From: Paraburkholderia phenazinium | GTDB taxonomy: Bacteria; Pseudomonadota; Gammaproteobacteria; Burkholderiales; Burkholderiaceae | Direction of reading: 5' to 3' | Assembly: GCF_900141745.1 (NCBI RefSeq) | Contig: NZ_FSRM01000002.1 | Coordinates: forward strand, 2,604,001 to 2,668,000 | DNA: 64,000 nucleotides | Shown here: in pieces, positions 25,438 to 35,200 of the stretch | Position numbering within the stretch: the stretch's first letter is position 1 | Layout of the letters: every line of letters begins with the position of its first letter | Notes under the pieces: model-generated | The model's database searches: none | What the model was told of the DNA's origin: nothing | Seen by the model: the letters and a program-made list of their open reading frames with translations, nothing else | Program-made: the position numbers and the translations under genes

Positions 25438-26306
25438 GCTGGGTCCGCCTCGCCAGCGTCCTGGGTCCAGAAGGCGTTGCGGTCGAAGTAATTCTGCAGG
25501 AACTGGCGCAGGCGCGGCTGGCCCGCATCGTGAAAGACGTCGCGCGGTTTGCCTTCCACGGCAATGCGGCCCTGATCGATAAACACGACCTTGTCGGCCA
25601 CCTGGGCGGCAAAGCCCATTTCGTGCGTGACGACGGCCATCGTCATGCCGTCGCGTGCGAGTTGTTTCATTACCTGCAGCACCTCGCCGACCAGTTCAGG
25701 ATCGAGCGCCGAGGTGGGTTCGTCGAACAGCATGATGTGCGGCTCCATGGCGAGCGCTCGCGCAATCGCCACGCGTTGCTGCTGGCCGCCCGACAGTTTG
25801 GCCGGATGCGCATCCGCCTTGTGCGCAAGCCCGACCGTCTCCAGCATGGTATTGGCGCGACGCCGCGCATCGTCGCGCGAAAGATGCTGCACTCGCAACA
25901 ACGCCTCCATCACATTGCCGAGCGCTGTCATATGCGGCCACAGGTTGAACTGCTGGAACACCATGCCGACATTGCGCCGCACGCGGTTGATTTCGCCCTG
26001 CGATGCGCGTACGCGTTTGCCGTTGCGCTCGGTATAGCCGAGCAGTTCGCCTTCGATGCGTACGTCACCCTGATCGTAGGTTTCAAGCGCGGCGAGACAG
26101 CGTAATAGCGTACTTTTGCCTGAACCCGACGGTCCGATGATGCAGACCACCTCGGAGCGGGCAATCTGCAGGTCGACACCGCGCAGGACTTCGACTTCGC
26201 CGAAGCGTTTGCGCAGGTCGCGCACGTCGATCAGCGATGCGCTGTTCGCGTGTCCTGCAGCGGCGGCGGTGGGGGCGGAGGTCGGCATATCGGCAAGGGC
26301 GTTCAT
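25434..26306 (-). CDS. Second amino-acid ABC transporter, ATP-binding protein
   Basis: The 290-residue ATPase has Walker [11 protein letters not shown]-loop [14 protein letters not shown], signature [16 protein letters not shown], Walker [17 protein letters not shown] and H-loop [12 protein letters not shown]. It starts with a 25-residue Ala-rich leader not found in the first ATPase. It belongs to the HisP/GlnQ group and energises the two permeases upstream in the operon (spacing 19 bases to the nearer one). The chosen start is MNALADMP. Confidence 0.92.
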   Translation of the reverse strand: MNALADMPTSAPTAAAAGHANSASLIDVRDLRKRFGEVEVLRGVDLQIARSEVVCIIGPSGSGKSTLLRCLAALETYDQGDVRIEGELLGYTERNGKRVRASQGEINRVRRNVGMVFQQFNLWPHMTALGNVMEALLRVQHLSRDDARRRANTMLETVGLAHKADAHPAKLSGGQQQRVAIARALAMEPHIMLFDEPTSALDPELVGEVLQVMKQLARDGMTMAVVTHEMGFAAQVADKVVFIDQGRIAVEGKPRDVFHDAGQPRLRQFLQNYFDRNAFWTQDAGEADPA

Positions 26307-26325
26307 CGATCGGTCCAATGTGGGG

Positions 26326-26988
26326 TCATGCCATGAAGCGCGCAATCCGGGCTTCGGCCCACATGCCGGCGCGCGAGGTGATCTCGACCAGTGCGAGATA
26401 GCAGACGCACAGCGCCAGCAGCGTTTCGACAAATGCGAAGGTGGCCGAACCGATACCGGTCAGGACAAAGGTAAGTTCAGGCACGGTGACGATCGACAGC
26501 ACGGCGGTCTCCTTGCTGAGCACGATGATCAGATTGGTGAGCGCCGGGACGATCAGCACGAGCATCTGCGGCACCTGAATGCGTAGCACGGCTTGCCAGC
26601 GCGACAGCCCGAGACAGGACGCCGCTTCCAGGTGGCCGCGCGGCACGGACTGGAAGCCGGAGCGGAACGCCTCGGCAAAATACGCGCTGCCGTACAGGCC
26701 GAGGCCGAGCACACCGGCGGTCATCGGTTCAAGCGTGAGGCCGAACGAAGGGCCGCCGTAATACAGCAGAAATAGCTGCACGAGAAACGGCGTGCCGCGA
26801 AAGAGTTCGATATAGAAGCGCAGCAGCCCGCGCACCCAGCGTCCGCAAAACAGCTGCAGCACCGCGATCAGAAAGCCGATCAGCATGCCGATGACGACAC
26901 CCGCCACCCACGTGCCGATGGTCGTCGCGAGACCCGCTGCAATCGGCTGCAGGTTGTGGGTGATGACGGTGGGATCGAATTGCTGCAT
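26326..26988 (-). CDS. Second amino-acid ABC transporter, permease A
   Basis: The 220-residue permease shows [23 protein letters not shown] and the EAA loop [25 protein letters not shown]. About five membrane helices are predicted. It is the second permease gene of the operon, 45 bases after permease B, and the pair should form the transmembrane channel for the second importer. Confidence 0.9.
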   Translation of the reverse strand: MQQFDPTVITHNLQPIAAGLATTIGTWVAGVVIGMLIGFLIAVLQLFCGRWVRGLLRFYIELFRGTPFLVQLFLLYYGGPSFGLTLEPMTAGVLGLGLYGSAYFAEAFRSGFQSVPRGHLEAASCLGLSRWQAVLRIQVPQMLVLIVPALTNLIIVLSKETAVLSIVTVPELTFVLTGIGSATFAFVETLLALCVCYLALVEITSRAGMWAEARIARFMA

Positions 26989-27033
26989 CGCTGGGGGCTC
27001 GGGCTTGGTTTCAGTGCTGTCGCGGTGGCATCT

Positions 27034-27693
27034 TCAGGCGTGCTGCAAGCGGTGCTCGGCACCGTGCGCAACCAGCGCGAGCGCGCCGCAGATGACGAAA
27101 TAGATCAGTCCCGCAGCAACATATGCTTCTAGCGGCCGATAAGTGCTGGCGGCAATGTTCTGCGCGGTGCGTGTGAGTTCCGCCACGCCGACCACCGAGA
27201 TCAGCGACGACGCCTTGATCAGCAGCACCATCTCGTTGACGAGCGACGGCAGTGTGAGGCGGAACGCCTGCGGCACCTGGATCCGGCGCAGCATGTCGAA
27301 GGGCGACATGCCGAGCATGCGCGCTGCTTCGATGTGCCCAGGTGGAATGCTCAGAAAACCGCCTCGCAGAATCTCGGCGATATACGAGGCCGAGCACAAC
27401 GACACCGCGCTGATCGCTGCAGCGAGCGGCGATACGTTGATGCCGACGAACGGCAGCAGGTAGTAGACGAGCAGCAGTTGCACGAGCATCGGCACGCCGC
27501 GAAAGAAAAACACGTACGCACCGCCGAACATGCGCGCGGCACGATGCGCCGAGAGCCGGGCCGAGCACACGGCGATCGCGACAAAGAAGCCGATCACGAG
27601 CCCCGTCAGCGAAATGCCGACCGTGGCGATGGCCGCGTGCAGCAGCAGCGGCAGCCCCTGCAGAAAGACAGTCATGCTGAACATGTGGTGCAC
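27034..27693 (-). CDS. Second amino-acid ABC transporter, permease B
   Basis: The 219-residue permease has AYVFFFRGVPMLVQLLLVYYLL and the EAA loop HIEAARMLGMSPFDMLRRIQVPQAFRLTLPS, typical of polar amino-acid importers. It follows the binding-protein gene by 64 bases on the same strand. Either of two Met codons near the start (MHHM) could be used. Confidence 0.9.
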   Translation of the reverse strand: MHHMFSMTVFLQGLPLLLHAAIATVGISLTGLVIGFFVAIAVCSARLSAHRAARMFGGAYVFFFRGVPMLVQLLLVYYLLPFVGINVSPLAAAISAVSLCSASYIAEILRGGFLSIPPGHIEAARMLGMSPFDMLRRIQVPQAFRLTLPSLVNEMVLLIKASSLISVVGVAELTRTAQNIAASTYRPLEAYVAAGLIYFVICGALALVAHGAEHRLQHA

Positions 27694-27757
27694 CCGCTAG
27701 AAGAGCCGGCGAACCGCTGCGGCATGACGCGTGTCCGGCAGCGGTTCGCTCAGTTCA

Positions 27758-28582
27758 TCAGTAGTTCGGCGTGGGCAGCGTGGTCGGCGCATCCATCGCG
27801 ACGCCGAACCACTTCTTCTGCAACGCGGCGAGACGTCCATCGTCGTGCATCTTGATCAGCGCGGCGTTGAAGGCGTCGTCGAGCGACTTGCTGTCCGGGT
27901 CTTTGCGCATGCAGTAAGCAAAGTACACCTTGGCGCCGAACGGCGGCTGCACAACCGCAAAGGTCTCGGGCCGCTGTTTCGCCACATAGGCGATGTTCGT
28001 CATCGAGTTCGCCACGGCGGCAATCCGGCCGGCAGCGAGGTCGGCGTACGCCTGGTTGTTGTCGACGTATTCGCGGACTTCAGGCGGCTTGGGCAGCGTC
28101 GCGATATAGGCCTTCAACTGATCGAGTTGCGCCGAGCCCTTGCCGGCGCCCACGGTCTTGCCGGCGATGTCCGACGATTGCTTCAGCGACGTGTCGTTGG
28201 CGCGCTTGAGCAGCGCGTCGGTGGCGTCGGCGATGGGCAGTGTGTACGTATAGCGTTCCATACGCGCTTTCGTCACGGTCAGCGGCCCGCCCACCATGTC
28301 GAACTTGCCGGCTTCGAGACCGGGCAACACGCTCGGCCAGGGCAGATCGATAAAGCGGACCTTCACGCCCAGTTCCTTCCCGATCTCGGCGAACAGGTCC
28401 TTGTTGAAACCGGCTTGCTGGCCGTTCTCGAGAAAGTCGAACGGCGCGAACTGCATTTCTGTACCGACGACAAGCTCGCCCGCCTGCTTGACCTTGGCGA
28501 GCTGATCCGCGTGGGCAGCAACGCTTGCTGTACACAATGCCAACATCACTAAACGACACTTCCAGCCTGCAAGGATGCTCAT
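27758..28582 (-). CDS. Second amino-acid ABC transporter, periplasmic binding protein
   Basis: The 274-residue SBP_bac_3 protein has a signal peptide (CRLVMLALCTASVAAHA, cleavage near residue 25) and the fold markers LVVGTEMQFAPFDFLENGQ, LPWPSVLPGLEAGKFDMVGGPLTVTKAR and YVDNNQAYADLAAGRIAAV. It differs strongly from the first binding protein, so a different ligand is likely. It heads the minus-strand operon and is divergent from the dioxygenase and FAD-oxidase genes, with an operator on each side of the shared promoter region. Confidence 0.9.
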   Translation of the reverse strand: MSILAGWKCRLVMLALCTASVAAHADQLAKVKQAGELVVGTEMQFAPFDFLENGQQAGFNKDLFAEIGKELGVKVRFIDLPWPSVLPGLEAGKFDMVGGPLTVTKARMERYTYTLPIADATDALLKRANDTSLKQSSDIAGKTVGAGKGSAQLDQLKAYIATLPKPPEVREYVDNNQAYADLAAGRIAAVANSMTNIAYVAKQRPETFAVVQPPFGAKVYFAYCMRKDPDSKSLDDAFNAALIKMHDDGRLAALQKKWFGVAMDAPTTLPTPNY

Positions 28583-28660
28583 ACGATTCTCCGGTTGGCA
28601 AAGCGGTGTCGCGCGGCACGCAATGGAGCAGGCGCGCGCTATTGATCGGTATGCGAGGCA

Positions 28661-28668
28661 GTATATAC
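28661..28668. promoter_or_regulatory. HutC-type operator near the second importer
   Basis: GTATATAC is a perfect palindrome of the GTNTANAC class, 79 bases before the binding-protein start. It is the importer-side copy of a pair. Confidence 0.55.
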
Positions 28669-28770
28669 CGCACCTTTTGCGCGAAATAAATAATCGCATT
28701 GTGCACTGCAAGGCAAGCCTGACAATGGTGAGTCCGAGCAGAAACGTCGCTTGCGAAGGTGCTTTTGGCG

Positions 28771-28778
28771 GTATATAC
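28771..28778. promoter_or_regulatory. HutC-type operator near the dioxygenase
   Basis: An identical GTATATAC palindrome, 110 bases from the first copy and 106 bases before the dioxygenase start codon. The 301-base divergent gap (28583-28883) holds these two sites and no gene. The likely ligand is the second GntR regulator. Confidence 0.55.
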
Positions 28779-28883
28779 AACTGAGAACGCGCGTAGCGCC
28801 CGGCTCGCTTTGCAAGGTGTTCGAAGTAAAGGCCGTGCCCGCATTCCTCAGTCATATCCATCTTGCTCACCAGGAGCATTGCG

Positions 28884-29868
28884 ATGCCACCTGTCACCCG
28901 CATTCCGATCATCGACTTTGCCGGGGTGCGCGCCGGCGATCCCGCGGCCCTGCAGCGCGTCGGCCGTGAGATTCACGACGCCTGCACCACGATCGGGTTT
29001 TTCTACATCGTCAACCACGGCGTGCCGCAGGCGGTGATCGATGCCGCGGAGCACGCGGCCCGCAGTTTTTTTGCGTATCCGGTCGAGACCAAGCGGCGCG
29101 TGGCGGTGAATCAGCGGCATCGAGGCTTCAATGCGCTCGGCGACGCCACCATGTACCAGGCGAAGCGGCCCGACTACAAGGAATTTTTCAGCGTCGGACT
29201 GGAGTTGCCGGAGGACGATCCCGATGTGCTCGCCGGTCAGGCATTACGCGGGCCGAACAACTGGCCGGACTTTATGCCAGCGTTACGCCCGGCGCTGTAT
29301 GGCTACTACGAAGCAGTGGCATCGTGCGGCGCGGACCTGTTGCGCGCAGTAGCGGCGGGTCTCGGCGTCGACGAACAGTTTTTTCGCGCCGCGCTATACC
29401 AAGCGGATGCAGCGTACGCAGATGGTTTATTACCCGCCGCAGCCGCCGCAATCGGATGCCGGGCAGTTCGGCGTCGCGCCGCACACCGACTACGGTTGCA
29501 TCACGTTGCTCTGGCAGGATCAGGTGGGCGGCCTGCAGGTGCGCGAAATCGCCAACGACACATGGGTGGACGCGCCGCCCGTACCCGGCAGCTTCGTCGT
29601 CAACGTTGGCGATCTGCTGGCGCGCTGGACCAATGACCGGTTTCGCTCGACGCTGCACCGCGTGATCAACGCGTCGGGCCGCGAGCGTTATTCGATCGCG
29701 ACGTTCTACGATCCGACTTACGGTGCGCTAGTCGACCCACGCGAACTCGGCACCAGCGAAGCCGACCTCAAGTATCAGCCAGTCGCGGCGGGAGACTACA
29801 TCCTCGGTCGTATCAACGACTCCATGGGTTATCGAAAGAAACTGGCGGCCCAGGGGACGACGGCATGA
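28884..29868 (+). pseudogene. Isopenicillin-N-synthase-like Fe(II) oxygenase, interrupted by a frameshift
   Basis: The reading begins at MPPVTRIPIIDF (AGGAG seven bases upstream) and follows the family through GFFYIVNHGVPQAVID and RPDYKEFFSVGLELPEDD to about 29397. The rest continues in the +1-shifted frame from RMQRTQMVYYPPQPP, through the iron ligands HTD (VAPHTDYGCITLLW) and His in STLHRVIN, to the 2-oxoglutarate-type RYSIATF. The joined protein would be about 328 residues, normal for the family. A single extra base, or two missing, around CTATACC explains the break. It may be a real mutation or a sequencing error. The stop overlaps the next gene's ATG by 4 bases, showing the operon was intact. 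Confidence 0.8.
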
Positions 29869-31265
29869 CCGTAAGTACTCCCGCGGAGTTTTTCAGTACG
29901 CTGGCTGCCTTGCGCGATGCGCTGGGTGCGGACGCAGTGCGCGTTGGTGAGCAGATCGGCGAGCGATCAATGACCGATTGGACCCGTCACGAACCAACCC
30001 GCGCAGCAGCGTTGCTCTTGCCACGCACGACGGAACAGGTGTCGCAGGCACTGGCGATCTGCCATGCAGCGCATCAACCGGTGGTGCCGCAGGGCGGTAT
30101 GACGGGCCTCGCGGGCGGGGCGATCCCACGCGCCGCCGATATCGCGCTATCGCTCGAGCGTATGACGGGCGTTGAAGAGATCGATCCGGCCTCAGCGACC
30201 ATGACGGTGCTGGCCGGCACCACCTTGCAGACCGCACAGGAAGCGGCCGCGCAGGCGGGTTTCGAACTGGCGCTCGATCTCGGCGCACGCGGCTCGTGCC
30301 AGATCGGCGGCAATCTCGCCACCAACGCCGGCGGTAATCGCGTGATCCAGTCGGGCACGGCACGCGATCAGGTGCTCGGCCTCGAAGTGGTGCTCGCGAA
30401 CGGCGCGGTGTTGAGCTCGCTCGGCAAGATGGTCAAGAACAATACCGGCTATGACCTGAAGCACTGGTTTATCGGTTCGGAAGGTACGCTCGGCGTCATC
30501 ACGCGGGCGGTATTGCGGCTGCATCCGCAACGCGCGGCGCGGCATACCGCACTGGTTGCGCTAAACAATTACGATGCTGCGGTAAGTCTGTTGCGGCGGC
30601 TGTCGACGCGCTTTGGCAACGATATCGGTGCGTTCGAAATCATGTGGCCTGACTTCTATGACTTCGGTGTTGCATTGACTGGCGCACGCTCGCCATTCGC
30701 CGAAGCGCATCCGCTGTATGCATTGATCGAGCACGCCAGCTTCGATGCGGCGGACGACGGCGAGCGCTTCGCTGCAGCGCTTGCCGAAGCGCTCGACACA
30801 CAGGTCATTCGCGACGCAGTGATTGCGCAATCGGTGGCCGACGCGCGGGCTCTATGGGCGGTGCGCGAATGCACGGCCGAATTCCCGGTACGGCTCGATC
30901 CGATCAATTTCGACGTCAGCCTGCCAATTGGTGAGATCGGCACATTCGTCGAGCGTTGCCGCGCGGCACTCGATCGTCAGTGGCCCGGCAACGAGTCGTA
31001 TTTCTTCGGGCACATCGGCGATTCGAATCTGCACCTCACCGTGGACGGCCGTTCGCTCCCGGGCATCGATCATCACGCCGTGTACGCGTTCGTCTACGAG
31101 ATGCTGGGACCGCTGCACGGCTCGGTGTCGGCGGAGCATGGCATCGGTTTATTGAAGCGCGAGTTCTTGCCGATTTCACGCTCGCCCGAGGAGTTGGCTG
31201 CCATGGCCGCGATCAGGCAGGCGCTCGATCCGCACGGAATTCTGAATCCGGGCAAGCTGTTTTGA
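29865..31265 (+). CDS. FAD-linked oxidase, D-2-hydroxyacid dehydrogenase type
   Basis: The 466-residue flavoprotein has the FAD_binding_4 (PCMH) domain (PQGGMTGLAGGA, QIGGNLATNAGG, LKHWFIGSEGTLGVIT) and the C-terminal FAD-oxidase domain with the metal-site GHIGDSNLH and the EHGIG signature, ending DPHGILNPGKLF. This is the layout of D-2-hydroxyglutarate and D-lactate dehydrogenases. It overlaps the dioxygenase gene by 4 bases, so both probably act in one pathway on a compound brought in by the divergent importer. The precise hydroxyacid is unknown. Confidence 0.88.
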   Translation: MTVSTPAEFFSTLAALRDALGADAVRVGEQIGERSMTDWTRHEPTRAAALLLPRTTEQVSQALAICHAAHQPVVPQGGMTGLAGGAIPRAADIALSLERMTGVEEIDPASATMTVLAGTTLQTAQEAAAQAGFELALDLGARGSCQIGGNLATNAGGNRVIQSGTARDQVLGLEVVLANGAVLSSLGKMVKNNTGYDLKHWFIGSEGTLGVITRAVLRLHPQRAARHTALVALNNYDAAVSLLRRLSTRFGNDIGAFEIMWPDFYDFGVALTGARSPFAEAHPLYALIEHASFDAADDGERFAAALAEALDTQVIRDAVIAQSVADARALWAVRECTAEFPVRLDPINFDVSLPIGEIGTFVERCRAALDRQWPGNESYFFGHIGDSNLHLTVDGRSLPGIDHHAVYAFVYEMLGPLHGSVSAEHGIGLLKREFLPISRSPEELAAMAAIRQALDPHGILNPGKLF

Positions 31266-31306
31266 AGGCGAGTGGGGCGGACATGGACACCATGCCGCCC
31301 GGCATC

Positions 31307-32095
31307 TCAGTAGGCGGAGTAGTCCAGCAGTTCGTTGGCGTAACGCCGGTAAAGCCAGGACAGGACCGAGGCGGCAAGTCCTATGAAGACGGTGTTGATG
31401 AACCCGAATCCCAACGCGAATGCAATCGAGCCCTGCCCACCGGACATTAACAGCCTCGGGCCGAGCACGGCAAATGTGATTGTCCAGATGAGCGTTAGCG
31501 GCAGGTGGGCGACGAAACCGACGCCGAGGATGCTCCAGAAATGACCGCGGCTGTCTTTCCATGCCGCTCGCAGCGTAAGCGGGCTACCTAGAGAGACAGC
31601 CGGGTAGATCAGGCATAGACGGCAGACTGCATACAGATACGCTAGCGAAATGAGTAACGCGAACAGGAAGAAGCCGCCCGCGCCCATGTGGCGCATGACC
31701 GGGATCAGGAGCATGACAAGCAGAACCGTCACCACAACCAGGACCACCGCGAGACCCAGCGAGAAGAGCATGTAGCGGCCGAGCGGTTCGCCGTTGAGGG
31801 GCAGGAGAGGCTGGGTGCCTTCGCCGAGTAGCAGGAACCGGTTGACCTTGATGATCACGCACCCGTAGACGACGAGCTGCAGCACCGAGCAAACCAGCTT
31901 GACGAGAGGATGACCGGCCCTCGCTGCGAAATCGAGTTCAGCGCCTGGGGCGAGATGCTGAAAGGGAGCGGAGAGCAGGGTGGTGCAGGTGAGGACTGCA
32001 AATATGCAGAGGAAGAATCCAGGCATCCGGACGATGGCTTGCCAGGTGCTGATCCAGCTATTCTTGACGCAGTTACCGAAGGTCAATTCTTCCAT
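31307..32095 (-). CDS. Multi-pass membrane protein of unknown function
   Basis: The 262-residue protein has about six hydrophobic segments, including GFFLCIFAVLTCTTLL, LVCSVLQLVVYGCVIIKV, LAVVLVVVTVLLVMLLIPV, LFALLISLAYLYAV and FVAHLPLTLIWTITFAVL. I do not recognise a catalytic motif. It is a single minus-strand gene between convergent FAD oxidase and the fusion-oxidoreductase operon, with no partner visible. The layout resembles uncharacterised bacterial membrane proteins of the glycerophosphodiester-regulator-like type, but that is weak. Confidence 0.75.
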   Translation of the reverse strand: MEELTFGNCVKNSWISTWQAIVRMPGFFLCIFAVLTCTTLLSAPFQHLAPGAELDFAARAGHPLVKLVCSVLQLVVYGCVIIKVNRFLLLGEGTQPLLPLNGEPLGRYMLFSLGLAVVLVVVTVLLVMLLIPVMRHMGAGGFFLFALLISLAYLYAVCRLCLIYPAVSLGSPLTLRAAWKDSRGHFWSILGVGFVAHLPLTLIWTITFAVLGPRLLMSGGQGSIAFALGFGFINTVFIGLAASVLSWLYRRYANELLDYSAY

Positions 32096-32207
32096 GGCGT
32101 TTGCCGTAGCTGTTAGGGTTTATTGGAGTGATTCGGATCATAAATGAATTTGCAGGCGCGGTCTGCAGGATGATCGAGTCATTCGGATACCGGAGGCACA
32201 TAGCGCT

Positions 32208-35200
32208 TCAATGCTCATCCAGATAGCGCAATATCACCGGGTACACGTCCGCCGCCGCGTTCTTGCCGAAGATGCAGTCGAGATGTCCATACCCCGGAAT
32301 TACATGCCGTTCGTAGTGTTCGGCACCGAAGCGCTCCACCAGCAGATTGAAGGTGGTTTCAGTGCTCACCGGCAGATAGCACCGGTTCTCTGAACCGTGA
32401 ATGAAGCCGATCGGCAGACGCATGCCCTCCAGATTGGGCAGATAAACGTCCTTGCCGTGAGCGTCCACCACGTGTCCCGCACGCACCATCGTTGCCAGCT
32501 GACTGAAAAGCTCGACGTCATGCACGCCGAATAGCTCCTGCAGATTGGCGTGAAGCTGCTCGCCGAGTTGAGCGTGTTCATAGAGGAGACCGTACAAAAA
32601 CGTCGCGCGATGGCAGAGCGCATTGCCACAGCCTTCGTCGTGTCCAACCGGATAGAGGCGCAGCGCCTCGTCGAGCAGATTGTGTGGCCAGTCATGAGCC
32701 CGCGTAAATACCGTCAAGTCCCTGACGCCCAGGTGTTCGAGTATTTCCGGCATGTGCAGACCGGCCTTGATCCGCTGCAATGCACCCGGAACCGGATGGG
32801 CCGATACCTGGGACAGCAGGGCCGAGCGCACGCCCTTGAGCCCCGAGAGCAAAGACATGGTGACGGCCATTGCGCCGAAACAATGCGCCACTACCTGGAT
32901 CTGCTGCGCGCCCGTGATCCGCCTGACCTGCGCGACAGCGGCGGGGATGTCCTCATGTGCGATTGCGTCCGCCGTAGTGGATTCGAGCGCGGTCGGCAGT
33001 TCGATGCTCACCCGCAGGTCGACGAGCCATACGTCATAACCGGCGGCGCATAAAAACTCGACAAGGTTGGTGTCGACCAGGTCCGTCGAGAAGATCCGGC
33101 TCGACGTCCCCGAGCCGTGCACAAGCAGCACCGGTCCCTTGTTGCCAGCGTGATAGCGCGTCAGTTTTAGTGTCTTGCCGTCCGCTCCGGATGTATTGAA
33201 CCAGTTCAGTTCCGGCGCCGGCGCGCGTAGGGTGCGCTTCACGCGCGGTGCGGAGGTGTCCTCCGAATCCAGAAACTGCAGCGGCGCCGCGACGCCGCCA
33301 TATTCAGTGAACAGCACCCCGCCGAAGAACTTGCCGAATTTCAGCGTCCATTCAAGCCGTGTCGCGAGGTCAGGTGTGTGCGTGACTTCGATGGTGCGCA
33401 TCTGCCTGAGGAAATTCTCGGGCGTGATGATCAGGGTTGCTTTGCCGATCACGGGGGCATCGACGACGTCGGAAGCGCGGATCTGCGCGTACAAAGTATT
33501 CGTCTGCGGCCACAGTTCGAGTAGCGACGAACGCGTGATGATCTTCTGTCCTGAGAGGTAGTAACGCGAGCCTTCCACCGTCTCGAGCGTCATCTGGTAG
33601 TTCATGTCGCGTCGGTCGACTTCGGTCTGATCGACGACGAACAGGTTGAAATGGCCATCCACGATGGTCATTGGCTGGGCCGACAACGCCGGGCACGTCA
33701 GCGTGCCGACTGCGCGTGCAGCGTGCTGAGGGTTGTCGAGCATGTCGGCCAGATCGTCGGATTCGACCGTGAGCGTAAAGCTGATCGGAATGGTGCTCTG
33801 AGACGCGCCTGGCTGCGCTGCATCAGGCTCGTAGGTGCCGATCATGGTTTCGGTGAAGCGCAGGCCGATCTTTTGCGGTGGCGGTGGCGCGACGTCGCCG
33901 CGCGTTGTGTAGTCGATTTGCCAGCCATGCGCCGCAGCCAGTTGTGCGCAGTTGCGTTCGGCTAGTGCCGAGATCGTCAGCAGTGGATTCACGCCGAGCG
34001 AGATCGGCATGACCGCGCCGTCCATCACATACAGGCCGTCATGAACCGCAGCCCCTGTCGTGCCCGAGAACACACGGCCGGCCTGATCGACGCCGCCGTT
34101 TTCGGCACTATCCGCCATTGCGCAACCGCCCAATGGGTGCACGGTCACGAGGCGCTCGCCAAGCAGATTCGCGGAGATCGGGTCGCGCACATAGTCGCCG
34201 CCCAGTGCGCGCGTCGCCGCTTCGAGCGTCTTTTCGATGGTGGCGTAAATCGGCTGCTTGCCGGCGTTGGGCCAGCGGATGCGTGGCCGCCCATGCTCGA
34301 CCGTGATCTGTCCGCTTTCGTCGTCGTGCGCCATCACGAGGTACGTCTGCGTGTGGTTCATGGCGCCGTGGTACGGCCCGCGCAACAGGCTCTCGGCGAT
34401 GCGCGCGTCGGCATCCAGCGTGGCGAGTGTCGACGACGGAGGCTCGGGCATCTTCACGCCTTCGGCCGGCGCGGCGATCCCCATCACGCCCATCATGGCT
34501 ACTCCGACCGGCCCGGCCAGCGAGCCTTCCTCGATCACGAAGCCATCGCGGACGTCCGGTGTATTGCGGTGATCGATCAGGCCGCAGATCGTGGGTCCGA
34601 CCGGCGGAATTTCACCGGCCTTGTGCGCGCCCCAGCCGATGCCGTTGATTGGCTCATCGGTGTTGTAGGCAAAGGCGAGCACATCGCCATTGCCGGTGAA
34701 GTGCTCGCCGAGTTGCGAGGACACAGATAGCCCGGCGTCACGTGAGCGCAACAGGATGGCGGTCGAACCGAGCGTGCCCGCCGACAGGATGACGATATCC
34801 GCAGTGACCGCCAGATCCGGCGCGTCATAGATTTCGCGGCCGAGGTCCACCGGTTGATAGCGCACGAGCCACTTCCGGGTGGCCTCGTCGCGCACCACGG
34901 AATGCACGGCTACGCCCGTGAAAATCTGCGCGCCGTGCGCGACCGCGTCCGGCAGATAATTCATGTGGGTCGAATTCTTCGACTCATGGTTGCAGCCTGC
35001 ATTGCAGTCGCCGCAGCCGATACAGCGTTTCTGTCCGATACCGGCTGCGTTCGGGCCGTCCTTGAAGGTGACCGTGATGGGCGGTCGCGAGAAGCGATCC
35101 TGCATGCCGAGTGCCTGCGCCGAGCGCGCGAGCGCATTGAGCTTCGGCAGCGAAGGGAAGTCAGCGGGCACGGGCGACGGTTGCAACATTGCTTCGGCGC

